From contig CAKZPD010000034.1 of the NCBI GenBank assembly GCA_937138475.1, positions 1 to 64,000 on the forward strand: DNA of 64,000 nucleotides. Direction: 5' to 3'. The position numbers were made by a program, and so were the translations under genes. Below, one piece after another: positions 27,096 to 36,511 of the stretch. The notes beneath the pieces were generated by a model. The model worked only from the letters and a program-made list of their open reading frames with translations. It was not told the DNA's origin and did no database searches. This stretch comes from an uncultured Sulfitobacter sp. (GTDB taxonomy: Bacteria; Pseudomonadota; Alphaproteobacteria; Rhodobacterales; Rhodobacteraceae). Each line of letters starts with the position of its first letter. Position 1 is the first letter of the stretch.

Positions 27096-27737
27096 ATGCG
27101 GTATTTGAAATGGGGTTTATTGCTGGGGTTTTGGGCGTTTATCGCCGCGTTCCTGCATTACAGCCTGCCTCAGCGCGACATTGCCCGGATCACCGATACA
27201 TATGTCGAACGAATTGATTTCGGGCAAAATTCCATGTTTTGGGCAAATGCAGAAACCGGCGAGGCAGCCAATGCTGTGAACCGCGATGTGTTCTTTATCC
27301 AGGCCTTCCGCACCAACGGCAAGCCGATGATTTATCGCAATGAAGACACCGGCTGGGGCTGGCCGCCCTATTTCAAATTCAGCACCTCGAACCTTCAGGC
27401 CGAAGCCTCGGACCTGGAATCCAAAACCACCACGGGCGGCGGCCAATGGGTAATCATCAAGCACTATGGCTGGCGGAATGAGTTTTTCTCGATCTATCCC
27501 AATGCGGTCGGGGTCCGCCCGGCAAGCGGGCCTGATCACGCGCTGGGATTTCCTTGGGCAAACGCAGCGATCCTAACCATTTTGGCGCTGCTTTGGTATG
27601 CGGCTTGGGTCCGCTGGCGCCGCTTTCGCCGGGCCTATATCGACCCGCACCTCGCGCGCTTGCAAGATCGCTGGGAAGGCGCACAGGATGATATGCGCGC
27701 CGGATCGCTGGGCCGCTGGTTGCGCCGGCGGCGCTAG
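27096..27737 (+). CDS. DUF1523-family membrane protein
   Basis: A 213-residue protein with an N-terminal membrane helix (about 5-22), a soluble domain with several aromatic motifs (GWGWPPYFKFSTSN, IKHYGWRNEFFSIYPNA) and a second helix near 175-195. A basic C-terminal tail follows. The pattern is that of DUF1523, a family found mostly in Rhodobacterales with no known role. The domain between the helices is probably periplasmic. It follows the 78-residue membrane protein by 9 bp. Confidence 0.82.
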   Translation: MRYLKWGLLLGFWAFIAAFLHYSLPQRDIARITDTYVERIDFGQNSMFWANAETGEAANAVNRDVFFIQAFRTNGKPMIYRNEDTGWGWPPYFKFSTSNLQAEASDLESKTTTGGGQWVIIKHYGWRNEFFSIYPNAVGVRPASGPDHALGFPWANAAILTILALLWYAAWVRWRRFRRAYIDPHLARLQDRWEGAQDDMRAGSLGRWLRRRR

Positions 27738-27747
27738 GCCTTGGCCA

Positions 27748-28125
27748 TCACGCCTGCGCGACCATCCGCCCCATCGGGCGCCCGCCCAGGATATGCACAT
27801 GCAAATGCGGCACCTCTTGCACACCGTTCCGCCCCGCATTCGAGATCATCCGATACCCATCCGCATCCTCGGGCTTGACCCCCTCCTGCGCGCAAACCTT
27901 GGCAATCGCACGGGTAAAATCAACGATTTCAGCCTCCGAGGCCGCCTCGGCAAAGTGGTCGTAACACACATATGGCCCCTTGGGGATCACCAGCACATGC
28001 ACAGGGGCCTGCGGGTAAAGATCGCGAAACGCCAGCGTATGTTCCGTTTCAAGAACGGTCGTATTGGGTATTTCCTTACGCAAAATCTTCGCGAAGATAT
28101 TCTGGTCGTCATACAGATAGGCCAT
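27748..28125 (-). CDS. HIT-family (HINT-like) nucleotide hydrolase
   Basis: A 125-residue histidine-triad protein. The motif HLHVHILGG gives H107, H109 and H111, with H109 the likely nucleophile by family analogy, and the N-terminal IFAKILRKEIP segment is typical of HINT proteins. These enzymes hydrolyse purine nucleoside phosphoramidates. An AAAGGA site precedes the ATG. The gene is convergent with the DUF1523 gene and divergent from smpB. Confidence 0.93.
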   Translation of the reverse strand: MAYLYDDQNIFAKILRKEIPNTTVLETEHTLAFRDLYPQAPVHVLVIPKGPYVCYDHFAEAASEAEIVDFTRAIAKVCAQEGVKPEDADGYRMISNAGRNGVQEVPHLHVHILGGRPMGRMVAQA

Positions 28126-28275
28126 GCCCCGTCCTTTGCTCTGCTCATCTCTATTTCTCGCTATCTACGCCGCAATCGCTTTGGATTGCAAAATATTCCT
28201 GCGCTTCGCATTCGGGCCAGCAATTGACCCGCAACCCCGCTTGCACCCGCCCCCGCCAGGCCCTACATCTGCGCT

Positions 28276-28752
28276 ATGGCCAAGGTAAAATCAGACCCCA
28301 ATTATAAAGTTATCGCCGAAAACCGCCGGGCGCGGTTCGACTATGCCATCGAAGATGATATCGAATGCGGGCTGATGCTGGAAGGCTCCGAAGTGAAATC
28401 CCTGCGCCTTGGCGGGGCCAATATCGCCGAAAGCTATGCGGCTGTGGAAAACGGCGAACTGTGGCTCGTCAACAGCTATATCGCCCCCTACAAACAAGCC
28501 AAAACCTTCGGCCACGAAGAACGCCGCCGCCGCAAGCTCCTGGTGTCCCGCAAAGAGCTGGCGAACCTGTGGAACCAAACCCAGCGCAAGGGCATGACCC
28601 TCGTGCCCTTGGTCATCTACTTCAACCATCGCGGCATGGCAAAACTCAAGATCGGCATCGCCAAAGGCAAAAAGAACCACGACAAACGTGAAACCGCCGC
28701 CAAACGGGATTGGTCGCGGCAAAAATCGCGCCTGCTCAAGGAAAACGGCTGA
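28276..28752 (+). CDS. smpB: SsrA-binding protein SmpB
   Basis: A 158-residue tmRNA partner required for trans-translation rescue of stalled ribosomes. The oligonucleotide-binding core is clear ([20 protein letters not shown], then SYIAPYK), and the basic C-terminal tail ([15 protein letters not shown] and after) that enters the ribosomal decoding site is intact. The length is normal. The tmRNA gene itself is not in this window. Confidence 0.97.
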   Translation: MAKVKSDPNYKVIAENRRARFDYAIEDDIECGLMLEGSEVKSLRLGGANIAESYAAVENGELWLVNSYIAPYKQAKTFGHEERRRRKLLVSRKELANLWNQTQRKGMTLVPLVIYFNHRGMAKLKIGIAKGKKNHDKRETAAKRDWSRQKSRLLKENG

Positions 28753-28766
28753 CCCTGCCAGGCCCG

Positions 28767-28804
28767 CTTCTTTTGTTCTTAAATATCCCCGCCGGAGGCT
28801 CCCG
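28767..28804 (+). repeat. Dispersed intergenic repeat, copy C
   Basis: A 38-bp copy identical to copy B (14323-14360): T-rich start, core AAATATCCCCGCCGGAGG. It begins 14 bp after the smpB stop codon. Confidence 0.85.
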
Positions 28805-28931
28805 CCCTGCGCCCCACCCCCGACCGCCGCGGACAAAGCACCCAAAATTGGCGTATTGCAGGCTTGTCAGTCCCCACCAGTCAGAGTAACCCAGACATCG
28901 CCCAAACCCATACAAAAGGGGAGAGACCGCG

Positions 28932-29786
28932 ATGTCTGACGATCCGAAAACACTGGTGTCTACGGAATGGCTGGCACAGCACCTAAAAGATCCAGACCTG
29001 CGCCTCCTGGACGCCTCGTGGTATCTGCCGCCCAGCACACGCGACCCCAAGCAAGACTATCAAGCGGCCCATATTCCCGGCGCCCGCTTTTTTGATATCG
29101 ACGAAATCGCCGATCTGCGCTCTGACCTGCCCCATATGGCGCCACCGATTGAAAAATTCATGTCCCGGATGCGCGCCATGGGCATTGGCGACGGGCATCA
29201 GGTGGTGGTTTATGACGGATCGGGCCTGTTCTCAGCGGCCCGCGTTTGGTGGCTTTTCCGCCTGATGGGGCAGGAAAATGTCGCGGTTCTCGATGGGGGT
29301 TTGCCCAAGTGGCAAGCCGAAAACCGCCCCACCGAAGACCTGCCCCCCATTGTGCGCGACCGACATATGACAGTGCGCTTTCAAAACCGTATGGTGCGCG
29401 ATGTGACCCAGGTGGCCTCGGCGTCCAAGCTGGGCGATCACCAGATCGTTGACGCCCGCTCGGCCGCGCGCTTTCGCGGCGATGCGCCAGAACCCCGCGC
29501 GGGGCTGCGCGCAGGCCATATCCCCGGCGCACGCAATGTGCCCTATGACACGCTGCTCAATCCCGACAAAACCCTAAAGTCCCCCCAGGCCTGCCGCGAC
29601 ATTTTCACGGCTGCCGGGGTCGATCTGTCAAAACCAATCATCACCTCATGCGGATCGGGTGTCACGGCTGCGATACTGACGCTGGCGCTGGAACGCATGG
29701 GGCATTTTCAATGGTCCATCTATGATGGGTCATGGGCCGAATGGGGCATGTTCCCCACGGTTCCAATCGCCACCGGAGACGCATAA
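28932..29786 (+). CDS. sseA: 3-mercaptopyruvate sulfurtransferase
   Basis: A 284-residue two-domain rhodanese. The active-site loop CGSGVTA at C240 is the mercaptopyruvate type rather than the thiosulfate type (CRKGVT). It moves sulfur from 3-mercaptopyruvate to a thiol acceptor in cysteine catabolism. The ATG follows a GGGGAGAG site. The stop overlaps the start of an aminotransferase (TAATG). That pairing is meaningful, because cysteine transamination yields the mercaptopyruvate used here. Confidence 0.93.
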   Translation: MSDDPKTLVSTEWLAQHLKDPDLRLLDASWYLPPSTRDPKQDYQAAHIPGARFFDIDEIADLRSDLPHMAPPIEKFMSRMRAMGIGDGHQVVVYDGSGLFSAARVWWLFRLMGQENVAVLDGGLPKWQAENRPTEDLPPIVRDRHMTVRFQNRMVRDVTQVASASKLGDHQIVDARSAARFRGDAPEPRAGLRAGHIPGARNVPYDTLLNPDKTLKSPQACRDIFTAAGVDLSKPIITSCGSGVTAAILTLALERMGHFQWSIYDGSWAEWGMFPTVPIATGDA

Positions 29787-30970
29787 TGTTTGAAACCCTG
29801 AAACCGCAACCGGCCGACAAGATCCTGGCCCTTGTCCAGCAATACCGTGATGACCCGCGCGACACCAAGATCGACCTGGGTGTTGGCGTCTACAAAGATG
29901 CCACCGGCCTCACCCCGGTCATGCGCGCCGTCAAAACCGCCGAGCAAACGCTCTGGGCGCAGGAAAACACCAAGGCCTATACCGCGCTGGCCGGCGATCC
30001 GGCCTTTGCCGATGCCATGGTTGATCTGGTGCTTGGCGCCGCCGTCGCCCGCGAAACCGTGGCCGCAGCGGCAACCCCCGGCGGGACAGGTGCGGTGCGG
30101 CAAGCCTTTGAAATGATCAAGATGGCCAACCCGGCGGCACGGGTCTTTGTCTCCAATCCCACTTGGCCAAACCACCTGTCCATTTTGGGTCATCTGTGCA
30201 TGGAAACCGTTTCTTATCGCTATTTTGACCCGCAATCGCGCGCCGTCGATTTCGAAGCCATGCTGAGCGATCTCAAAACGGCCCGACCTGGCGATGTGGT
30301 GCTTTTGCACGGGTGCTGTCACAATCCGACAGGGGCAAACCTGAACCTGACCCAGTGGCAATCGGTCATCGACGTGTTGCTGGCGACCGGCGCGGTGCCG
30401 ATGATCGACATCGCCTACCAGGGTTTCGGTGACGGCCTTGACGCAGATGCCCAGGCCACGCGGATGGTCGCGGCAGGGGTGCCCGAATGCCTGATCGCGG
30501 CAAGCTGTTCGAAAAACTTTGGCATCTACCGCGAGCGCACAGGCATATTGATGGCCATCAGCCAAAACGCCAGCGCGCGGGGGCTGCATCAGGGCACGCT
30601 GGCCTATCTGAACCGCCAAAACTTTAGCTTTCCGCCTGATCACGGTGCGCGGCTGGTCAGCATGATCTTGAATGACCCGGCCTTGCGCAGCGACTGGCAA
30701 GCCGAACTGGAGGCCGTGCGCCTTGGCATGCTGGAACTGCGTCAGCAACTGGCCGACTGTCTGCAACAGCTTTCCGGTTCGGATCGGTTCGGCTTTTTGG
30801 CACAGCATCGCGGGATGTTTTCCTTGCTGGGCACCACCGCCGACAAAGTCGACGCGCTGCGTGACAAACACGCGATATATATGGTCGGCGACAGCCGCTT
30901 GAACATCGCAGGCCTGAACCGCGACACGGTGCCCATTCTGGCCAAAGCAATTATCGACGTCGGCATCTGA
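29786..30970 (+). CDS. Class I aspartate/aromatic amino acid aminotransferase
   Basis: A 394-residue PLP enzyme of the AspC/TyrB type. The Schiff-base lysine is K243 in SCSKNFG, with the PLP-phosphate segment GGTGAVRQ, the substrate-binding HGCCHNPTG loop and C-terminal GRLN-like SRLNIAGL. It transfers amino groups between aromatic or acidic amino acids and 2-oxoglutarate. It is translationally coupled to sseA by 1-nt overlap, so it may supply mercaptopyruvate from cysteine as well. The preferred substrate is not determined by sequence. Confidence 0.9.
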   Translation: MFETLKPQPADKILALVQQYRDDPRDTKIDLGVGVYKDATGLTPVMRAVKTAEQTLWAQENTKAYTALAGDPAFADAMVDLVLGAAVARETVAAAATPGGTGAVRQAFEMIKMANPAARVFVSNPTWPNHLSILGHLCMETVSYRYFDPQSRAVDFEAMLSDLKTARPGDVVLLHGCCHNPTGANLNLTQWQSVIDVLLATGAVPMIDIAYQGFGDGLDADAQATRMVAAGVPECLIAASCSKNFGIYRERTGILMAISQNASARGLHQGTLAYLNRQNFSFPPDHGARLVSMILNDPALRSDWQAELEAVRLGMLELRQQLADCLQQLSGSDRFGFLAQHRGMFSLLGTTADKVDALRDKHAIYMVGDSRLNIAGLNRDTVPILAKAIIDVGI

Positions 30971-30981
30971 ATCGGCGCCCC

Positions 30982-31006
30982 GCCCCCTGCTGGCGTCACA
31001 GGGGGC
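30982..31006 (+). terminator. Hairpin after the aminotransferase gene
   Basis: GCCCCCTG (30982-30989) pairs with CAGGGGGC (30999-31006) around a 9-nt loop, 11 bp after the stop codon. GGGTTCTT follows, a weak T tract. Confidence 0.6.
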
Positions 31007-31083
31007 AGGGGGTTCTTGGGCTTCGACATCGCGCAAAAAGCCGGATAAGCTAAGCGCAAAGCAAAGGCCGGGCAGGCATCTGG

Positions 31084-33231
31084 ATGAGCAATTCAACCAA
31101 AGGAAAACAGCCCTTGGTGGCGGACAAGCGCTATGACAGCGCCGCCAAACGCGCGGCCCCACCCAAGGCCAAGGCCGCCCCCAGACGCAAGCGCCGCAAA
31201 CCACCCAAACCGCCCCGGCGGGGGGTGCGCGGATTTTTGGGCCGTGTTCTGCGCTGGTGCCTGCGGTTGATCTGGAAGGTCACTTGGCGGATCGGCGCCA
31301 CCATTGCCGCGATTCTGGCCCTGATCGTCGGGTATTATTATCTGACATTGCCCGATGTCGACGCGCTGTTGGATGGGCGCGCCCGCGGGTCCGTTACCTT
31401 GCTGGACCACCAGGGTCAGGTTTTTGCCTGGCGCGGCGATCAGTTTGGCGGTGTGGTGACCGCCCGCACCGTGTCCCCGCATCTGAAAAACGCCATTGTC
31501 GCCACCGAAGACCGGCGCTTTTACAGCCATTTTGGCGTCAGCCCGCGCGGCATTGCCAGCGCCATGTATATCAACCTGTCGGAAGGGCGCGGGGCGTTTT
31601 CCGGCCATGGCGGATCAACCATCACACAGCAGGTTGCCAAATTGCTGTGTCTGGGCGTGCCCTATGACCCGGCCAAGCAATCCGAACGCGACTATGAAAC
31701 CGACTGCCGGCGCGGCACGTTGCAACGCAAAGCCCAAGAGGCACTTTATGCGTTGGCGATCGAGGCAAAATACACCAAGGATGAAATCCTTACCATCTAT
31801 ATGAACCGGGCGTTTCTGGGGGCTGGTGCACGCGGGTTCGAGGCCGCCAGCCAGCGCTATTTCGGCAAGTCAGCCGCCAATGTGGACCCCGCCGAGGCGG
31901 CGATGCTGGCCGGTCTGTTGGTTGCGCCAACCCGCTTTGCCCCCACCAACGATCTGGGCCGTTCACAGCGACGCGCCGCGACAATCGTGCGCTTGATGAA
32001 GGATCAAGGCTATCTTTCCGAGGCCGAGGCCCGGCTTGCCGCGTCAAACCCAGCCGAACTGTCCGCCGCCGCCGAGGCCAAGGCAGGCGGGTATTTCGCA
32101 GATTGGGTCATGTCATCTGGCCCGGATTTTTTCACCCGCAAAACAACCGAAGACGTGGTGATCAAGACCACGCTGGATCAGCGCATCCAGCAAGCCGCCG
32201 AAGACGGGCTGAGCTTTGTTTTCGAAAACAAGGTGCGCGACGGGTCCAAGGCCCAGGCGGCCATCGTGGTGATGTCGGCCGATGGCGCGGTGCGGGCCAT
32301 GGTTGGCGGGCGCAAGACCAAGGTTTCAGGGGCATTCAACCGGGCCACACAGGCCCTTAGGCAAACCGGATCGGCGTTCAAACCCTTTGTCTATGCCACA
32401 GCCCTTGATCTGGGCTATGCGCCGAATGACACCGTCGAAGATGCCCCCCTGACCATTGATATTCCCGGCTCTGGGCCATGGTCGCCGCAAAACTATACCA
32501 AAAGCTATTACGGCACCGTCACCCTGACGCAGGCACTGCGCGACAGCTTGAACATCCCTGCGGTCAAAGTCTCCGAGGCCGTGGGCCGCGATTTGGTCCG
32601 CCAGGTCGCCGAGGGGTTTGGAATTTCCAAGAACCTTGCCGCCGGGCCGGCGCTGGCGCTGGGGGCATCTGAAAGCACGTTGATCGAAATGACCGGCGCC
32701 TATGCAGGGATATTGAACGGCGGGTCATCGGTGACACCCTATGGCCTTCTTGATTTACGGCTTTTGGGCGACGACACCCCCTTGATGGGCACAGGCGGCG
32801 GCATTGGCGAACGGGTGATCCAGGAACACGCAGCCCAGCAATTGATATATATGATGGAAAAGGTCGTGACCGAAGGCACCGGGCAGCGCGCGCAATTTGA
32901 TGGCCGCGAACTGGCCGGGAAAACCGGCACAACCCAGGCGGCGCGCGATGCGTGGTTCATCGGGTTTTCCGCCGATTATGTCGCCGGGGTGTGGATGGGC
33001 TATGACGACAACACCCCGCTGACCGGCGTTACCGGCAGCGGCCTGCCGGCCGAAATCTGGCGCGAAACCATGCAACGCGTACACCAAGGGGTGCCCCTGC
33101 GCCCGTTGCCGGCGTTGCCCCCCGAAGGCATCGGCGCGCGCCGCGATGGCACCGCCCCGCAAGCCGAGCGGCCACGCGGGCTGTTCGAAGGGCTGATTGA
33201 CGGGTTGCTGCGCGATCTGCTGGGCAACTAA
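31084..33231 (+). CDS. Class A penicillin-binding protein (PBP1-type)
   Basis: A 715-residue bifunctional peptidoglycan synthase. A very basic, proline-rich cytoplasmic tail (about 1-60) precedes one membrane helix (about 70-90). The GT51 domain has EDRRFYSHFG (E142 first) and GGSTITQQ. The transpeptidase has SAFK with nucleophile S430 and K433, SLN at 488-490 and KTGTTQ from K613. The protein acts at the outer face of the inner membrane. It complements the monofunctional MtgA at 8.7 kb. It could be named PBP1A or PbpC-like; lack of a C-terminal PbpC domain favours PBP1A/2-type. Confidence 0.94.
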   Translation: MSNSTKGKQPLVADKRYDSAAKRAAPPKAKAAPRRKRRKPPKPPRRGVRGFLGRVLRWCLRLIWKVTWRIGATIAAILALIVGYYYLTLPDVDALLDGRARGSVTLLDHQGQVFAWRGDQFGGVVTARTVSPHLKNAIVATEDRRFYSHFGVSPRGIASAMYINLSEGRGAFSGHGGSTITQQVAKLLCLGVPYDPAKQSERDYETDCRRGTLQRKAQEALYALAIEAKYTKDEILTIYMNRAFLGAGARGFEAASQRYFGKSAANVDPAEAAMLAGLLVAPTRFAPTNDLGRSQRRAATIVRLMKDQGYLSEAEARLAASNPAELSAAAEAKAGGYFADWVMSSGPDFFTRKTTEDVVIKTTLDQRIQQAAEDGLSFVFENKVRDGSKAQAAIVVMSADGAVRAMVGGRKTKVSGAFNRATQALRQTGSAFKPFVYATALDLGYAPNDTVEDAPLTIDIPGSGPWSPQNYTKSYYGTVTLTQALRDSLNIPAVKVSEAVGRDLVRQVAEGFGISKNLAAGPALALGASESTLIEMTGAYAGILNGGSSVTPYGLLDLRLLGDDTPLMGTGGGIGERVIQEHAAQQLIYMMEKVVTEGTGQRAQFDGRELAGKTGTTQAARDAWFIGFSADYVAGVWMGYDDNTPLTGVTGSGLPAEIWRETMQRVHQGVPLRPLPALPPEGIGARRDGTAPQAERPRGLFEGLIDGLLRDLLGN

Positions 33232-33238
33232 GCCGGCC

Positions 33239-33847
33239 CTAACCGGCCACGCGCAAATCGGCAGTCAGTTGATCCAAATCGCCTTTGCGACGGTCCAGCA
33301 TGGCGCCAATTTCCGTGCGCTCAGCCAACAGCAAATTCACGCCTTCGATGAACATGTTAAAGAACAAATCGCGCCCGGACTTATCCGATACCAAAAAGGT
33401 GACTTCGAACGGATTGGACCCTTGCAGGTAGGCTGTCGATTTAATCTCATAGCCGGCCTTGATCGGGCGCGCCGATTTGACCTCAATCCGGCCACCGATG
33501 AATTCCCGGAACCGCTTGCCATATTTCCGAGAGATATATCCCTGAAAGGCTTTGCTGTATGCGGCCTTTTGCGCCGGGCTGGCGGTGCGGCCATCATTGC
33601 CCAAGGTATAACGCGCCATAATGTCGATGTCGCCATAGCGCACGAACAGCTTTTCAAAATCGCGCAGCATTGCCGCCTCGGGCTTGCCCGATGAAATGAC
33701 GCTAAAGATCTCGGCGATCATTTTTTCGACCAAAGCGCGGGCGCTGGCTTCGTCAAGCGCAAGGGCCGTCTTGGGCGCCAGCGTCACGCCCGCCAAAGCA
33801 CCAAGCAAGAGGCGGCGGGTCAGTTTATTCGGCATAGGGGTCGTCAT
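33239..33847 (-). CDS. mlaC: MlaC-type phospholipid-binding periplasmic protein
   Basis: A protein of about 202 residues of the MlaC/Ttg2D family, which carries phospholipids across the periplasm between the MlaA-porin complex and the inner-membrane MlaFEDB transporter. The N-terminus has a twin-arginine-like signal (LTRRLLLGALAG then ALA). The body has the family pattern FEKLFVRYGDIDIMARYTLG and EFIGGRIEV. The start overlaps the end of mlaA; ATGs at 33847 and 33835 are both possible, and I list the first because GGATGA lies upstream. mlaFED is elsewhere. Confidence 0.86.
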   Translation of the reverse strand: MTTPMPNKLTRRLLLGALAGVTLAPKTALALDEASARALVEKMIAEIFSVISSGKPEAAMLRDFEKLFVRYGDIDIMARYTLGNDGRTASPAQKAAYSKAFQGYISRKYGKRFREFIGGRIEVKSARPIKAGYEIKSTAYLQGSNPFEVTFLVSDKSGRDLFFNMFIEGVNLLLAERTEIGAMLDRRKGDLDQLTADLRVAG

Positions 33848-34565
33848 AAGGATCATCCGCGTTGGTTGGTTCGACGCTGCCCAGCTGGAACTTGCGGCTT
33901 TCAAGATAAAAAAGCCGCGTCTGCGCATAGCTGTCTGCACTATCATATAGGATCGAATCGATGCTGCTGCCAAATTTTGCCCGACTGCCAAGGGCGGACA
34001 AAGCCCCTGCCGTTGATTTTATCGCCTTTTCAGACGCGTCGAATTCATAATCAAGCGGGTTGGTCACCATATCGACCAACCGCCCCCAGGCCGCCCGTTC
34101 GCTGGACGGGCCGAAAAACGGCAGTTCAAGATAGGCCCCTTGCGGCGCGCCCCATACCGCAAGCGTTTGCCCGAAATCCGTCTCGTGCGGGGGGATGCCC
34201 AGATCGCTGGCCGGGTCAAACAACCCGGCAAGACCCAGCGTCGAATTCAACAAAAACCGCGATGATGCGATCCCTGCCCCACGCAGATCACCTTGCAAAA
34301 GGCTGTTCACGGTGGTTGCCGGCAACGAAAGGTTGCGCGACGCATTGCTGACCACTGCGCGCACGGGGGCGGGGGCAACGGCGGCATAGGCGCTTGACGC
34401 AGGCTTGACCACCGTCTTGTCCAGGCCCTTGTTAAAGGCATGCACCTTGCGGTTTTGCGCTTCGAAGGGGTCATTGACCCCATCGTTGATCCTGTCGACC
34501 GGCGTCAAGCTTGCGCAACCCGAAAGGGCCAAGGCCAGGATCGGGGGGAAAATCATTGTCTTCAT
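33825..34565 (-). CDS. mlaA: MlaA/VacJ outer-membrane lipoprotein
   Basis: A 246-residue lipoprotein that removes misplaced phospholipid from the outer leaflet of the outer membrane. A lipobox ALSGC sets the lipidated cysteine at C17. The VacJ core is visible: DPFEAQNRKVHAFNKGLDKTV, FLLNSTLGLAGLFDPA and LPFFGPSSERAAWG. The C-terminus is acidic (DDPYDDPYAE). The ATG at 34565 gives a normal signal peptide. mlaC follows with overlapping reading frames, so the two are coupled. Confidence 0.93.
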   Translation of the reverse strand: MKTMIFPPILALALSGCASLTPVDRINDGVNDPFEAQNRKVHAFNKGLDKTVVKPASSAYAAVAPAPVRAVVSNASRNLSLPATTVNSLLQGDLRGAGIASSRFLLNSTLGLAGLFDPASDLGIPPHETDFGQTLAVWGAPQGAYLELPFFGPSSERAAWGRLVDMVTNPLDYEFDASEKAIKSTAGALSALGSRAKFGSSIDSILYDSADSYAQTRLFYLESRKFQLGSVEPTNADDPYDDPYAE

Positions 34566-34684
34566 AAACGCGTGTATTGAGAATTGTGGCAATGGAATTA
34601 TCCGCTGAAAAATACTATGGCTTGGTTCATATTTTTAGAGGGAACGCCCAAAGATTAAAGGGGTGATCGGCAAAATAATGATCA

Positions 34685-34696
34685 CCGGACGTCCGG
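34685..34696. promoter_or_regulatory. 12-bp palindrome upstream of the type I secretion genes
   Basis: CCGGACGTCCGG is a perfect palindrome in the 209-bp gap between the divergent mlaA and type I secretion genes. It could be a regulator site. Only one copy is seen, so support is weak. Confidence 0.3.
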
Positions 34697-34774
34697 CTTG
34701 CACAAACCGCGATCCAAAGACGGCCCAAACGCCCTGATATGACAGCCAAACACGTCTTGTTACGAAAGAATTTT

Positions 34775-36511
34775 ATGTCCGATACAATTGCAGACAAAGG
34801 CCATCAGGAACTCGGCGCCCAGCGCCGCCAAAGCCGCCATCTTTATTGGACGGTTGCGGTCTTCAGCCTGTTTGCCAATCTTCTGATGCTGACTGGGCCG
34901 CTGTATATGTTGCAGGTCTATGACCGGGTTCTTGGCTCTGGGTCAGAGGAAACCCTGATCGCCTTGTCGTTGTTGGTGGTGTTTATGTATGGGGTCATGG
35001 GCCTGCTGGATTACACGCGTGGCCGCATAATGGCACGGGTTGGTGCGCGGTTTCAGGCGGGGCTGGACCGGCGGGTGTTTGATGCGGTGATCCGCAAATC
35101 GGCCGTGGCCCCCGACCTGAAAACCCAGACAGGGCTGGCCGATCTTGAGGCCGTGCAACGGCTGATGACCTCGCCGGTATTGATGGCCGGTTTCGACATC
35201 CCCTGGACGCCGGTGTTTTTTGCGGGGATCTTCATATTTCATCCCCTGCTGGGTTATCTGGCGCTGGCTGGCGCTGGCGTGCTGATTGCCATCACCCTTG
35301 CCAATCAACTGCTGTCCAAATCGCCCCAGGCCCAGGCCACCAACCTTGGCCATACGGCCAATCTGATGGCGGAACAGATTCGCACCCATGCCGAAATGGT
35401 CCAGTCCATGGGCATGCGCGAGGCCGCCTTTGAACGCTGGCAAAAGGCACGAGGTGCCGCGTTGGGCCAGCAACTGCGGGCGACGGATGTTGGCGGATCG
35501 TTCGCGTCGATGACCAAAACCCTGCGGCTGTTTTTGCAATCGGCCATGCTGGGCTTGGGGGCTTGGCTGGTGCTGCAGGGGGAATTGACGCCCGGCGCAA
35601 TGATTGCCGGATCTATCTTGCTTGGGCGGGCGCTGGCGCCGGTTGAAATGGCCTTGAACCAGTGGCCGCTGGTGCAACGCGCCATCAAGGGCTGGTCCAA
35701 TCTGGCCCAGCTTTTGGGCGCCGTCCCCCCATTGGCCCCGCGCACGCCGCTGCCCAAGCCGCGGGCCAAACTGTCTGTAAAGGCCCTGACCGTTGTGCCA
35801 CCGGGCGACCGGCAAGCGGCGCTGAAAGCCCTGAGCTTTGAGGTCAAACCCGGCCAGGCCATCGGGGTGATCGGCCCCTCGGGCGCGGGGAAATCAACCC
35901 TGGCGCGGGCCTTGACCGGGGTCTGGCCCCCGGCGGGCGGGGCCATCCGGCTGGATGCCGCGGCGCTTGATCAATACGATCCGGCGGTTTTGGGCAAGCA
36001 CATTGGCTATCTTCCGCAGCGGGTGCAGCTGTTTGATGGCTCGATTGCCGATAACATCGCGCGGCTGGCCGATACGCCTGACCCGGCCAAAGTGGTTGCT
36101 GCCGCCAAACAGGCCGCCGCCCATGACATGATTTTGGAATTTCCCGACGGGTATGACACCAAGCTGTCCGCCGAACAGCTGCGCCTGTCGGGGGGGCAAA
36201 TGCAGCGGATCGGATTGGCGCGCGCGCTTTATGATGACCCCGTTCTTGTTGTTCTGGATGAGCCGAATTCGAACCTTGATACCATCGGATCCTCGGCGCT
36301 GAACCATGCCATTCGCGCGCTCAAAGCACAGGGGCGCTCGGTTTTGATCATGGCGCATCGGCCGGCGGCCATTCAGGAATGCGACATGCTGCTGGTGCTG
36401 GACGGCGGGCAGCGCATCGCCTTTGGCCCCAAAGATCGGGTGCTGTCCGAGATGGTTAAAAACCACGCAGAGCTGGCAAAACCACAAACCCCGGCAGGAG
36501 CAGCAGTATGA
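34775..36511 (+). CDS. Type I secretion ABC transporter (PrtD-like)
   Basis: A 578-residue half-transporter with an N-terminal membrane domain (helices from about residue 25, including WTVAVFSLFANLLML) and a C-terminal ATPase. The Walker A motif GPSGAGKST starts at residue 367; the signature LSGGQMQRIGLARA and Walker B VLVVLDEPNSNLD follow. There is no C39 peptidase domain, so it fits the PrtD group that exports RTX proteases and related repeat proteins. The ATG at 34775 has a GAAAGA site; an upstream in-frame ATG at 34739 is weaker. Its stop overlaps the adaptor start. Confidence 0.92.
   Translation: MSDTIADKGHQELGAQRRQSRHLYWTVAVFSLFANLLMLTGPLYMLQVYDRVLGSGSEETLIALSLLVVFMYGVMGLLDYTRGRIMARVGARFQAGLDRRVFDAVIRKSAVAPDLKTQTGLADLEAVQRLMTSPVLMAGFDIPWTPVFFAGIFIFHPLLGYLALAGAGVLIAITLANQLLSKSPQAQATNLGHTANLMAEQIRTHAEMVQSMGMREAAFERWQKARGAALGQQLRATDVGGSFASMTKTLRLFLQSAMLGLGAWLVLQGELTPGAMIAGSILLGRALAPVEMALNQWPLVQRAIKGWSNLAQLLGAVPPLAPRTPLPKPRAKLSVKALTVVPPGDRQAALKALSFEVKPGQAIGVIGPSGAGKSTLARALTGVWPPAGGAIRLDAAALDQYDPAVLGKHIGYLPQRVQLFDGSIADNIARLADTPDPAKVVAAAKQAAAHDMILEFPDGYDTKLSAEQLRLSGGQMQRIGLARALYDDPVLVVLDEPNSNLDTIGSSALNHAIRALKAQGRSVLIMAHRPAAIQECDMLLVLDGGQRIAFGPKDRVLSEMVKNHAELAKPQTPAGAAV

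Noticed and set aside
28753..28931. tmRNA or small RNA next to smpB
   Set aside because: The gap holds repeat copy C and no tmRNA-like ends or tag-encoding frame.
29720..31204. 494-codon open frame on the minus strand
   Set aside because: Antisense to the aminotransferase gene and part of the class A PBP gene; no family pattern.
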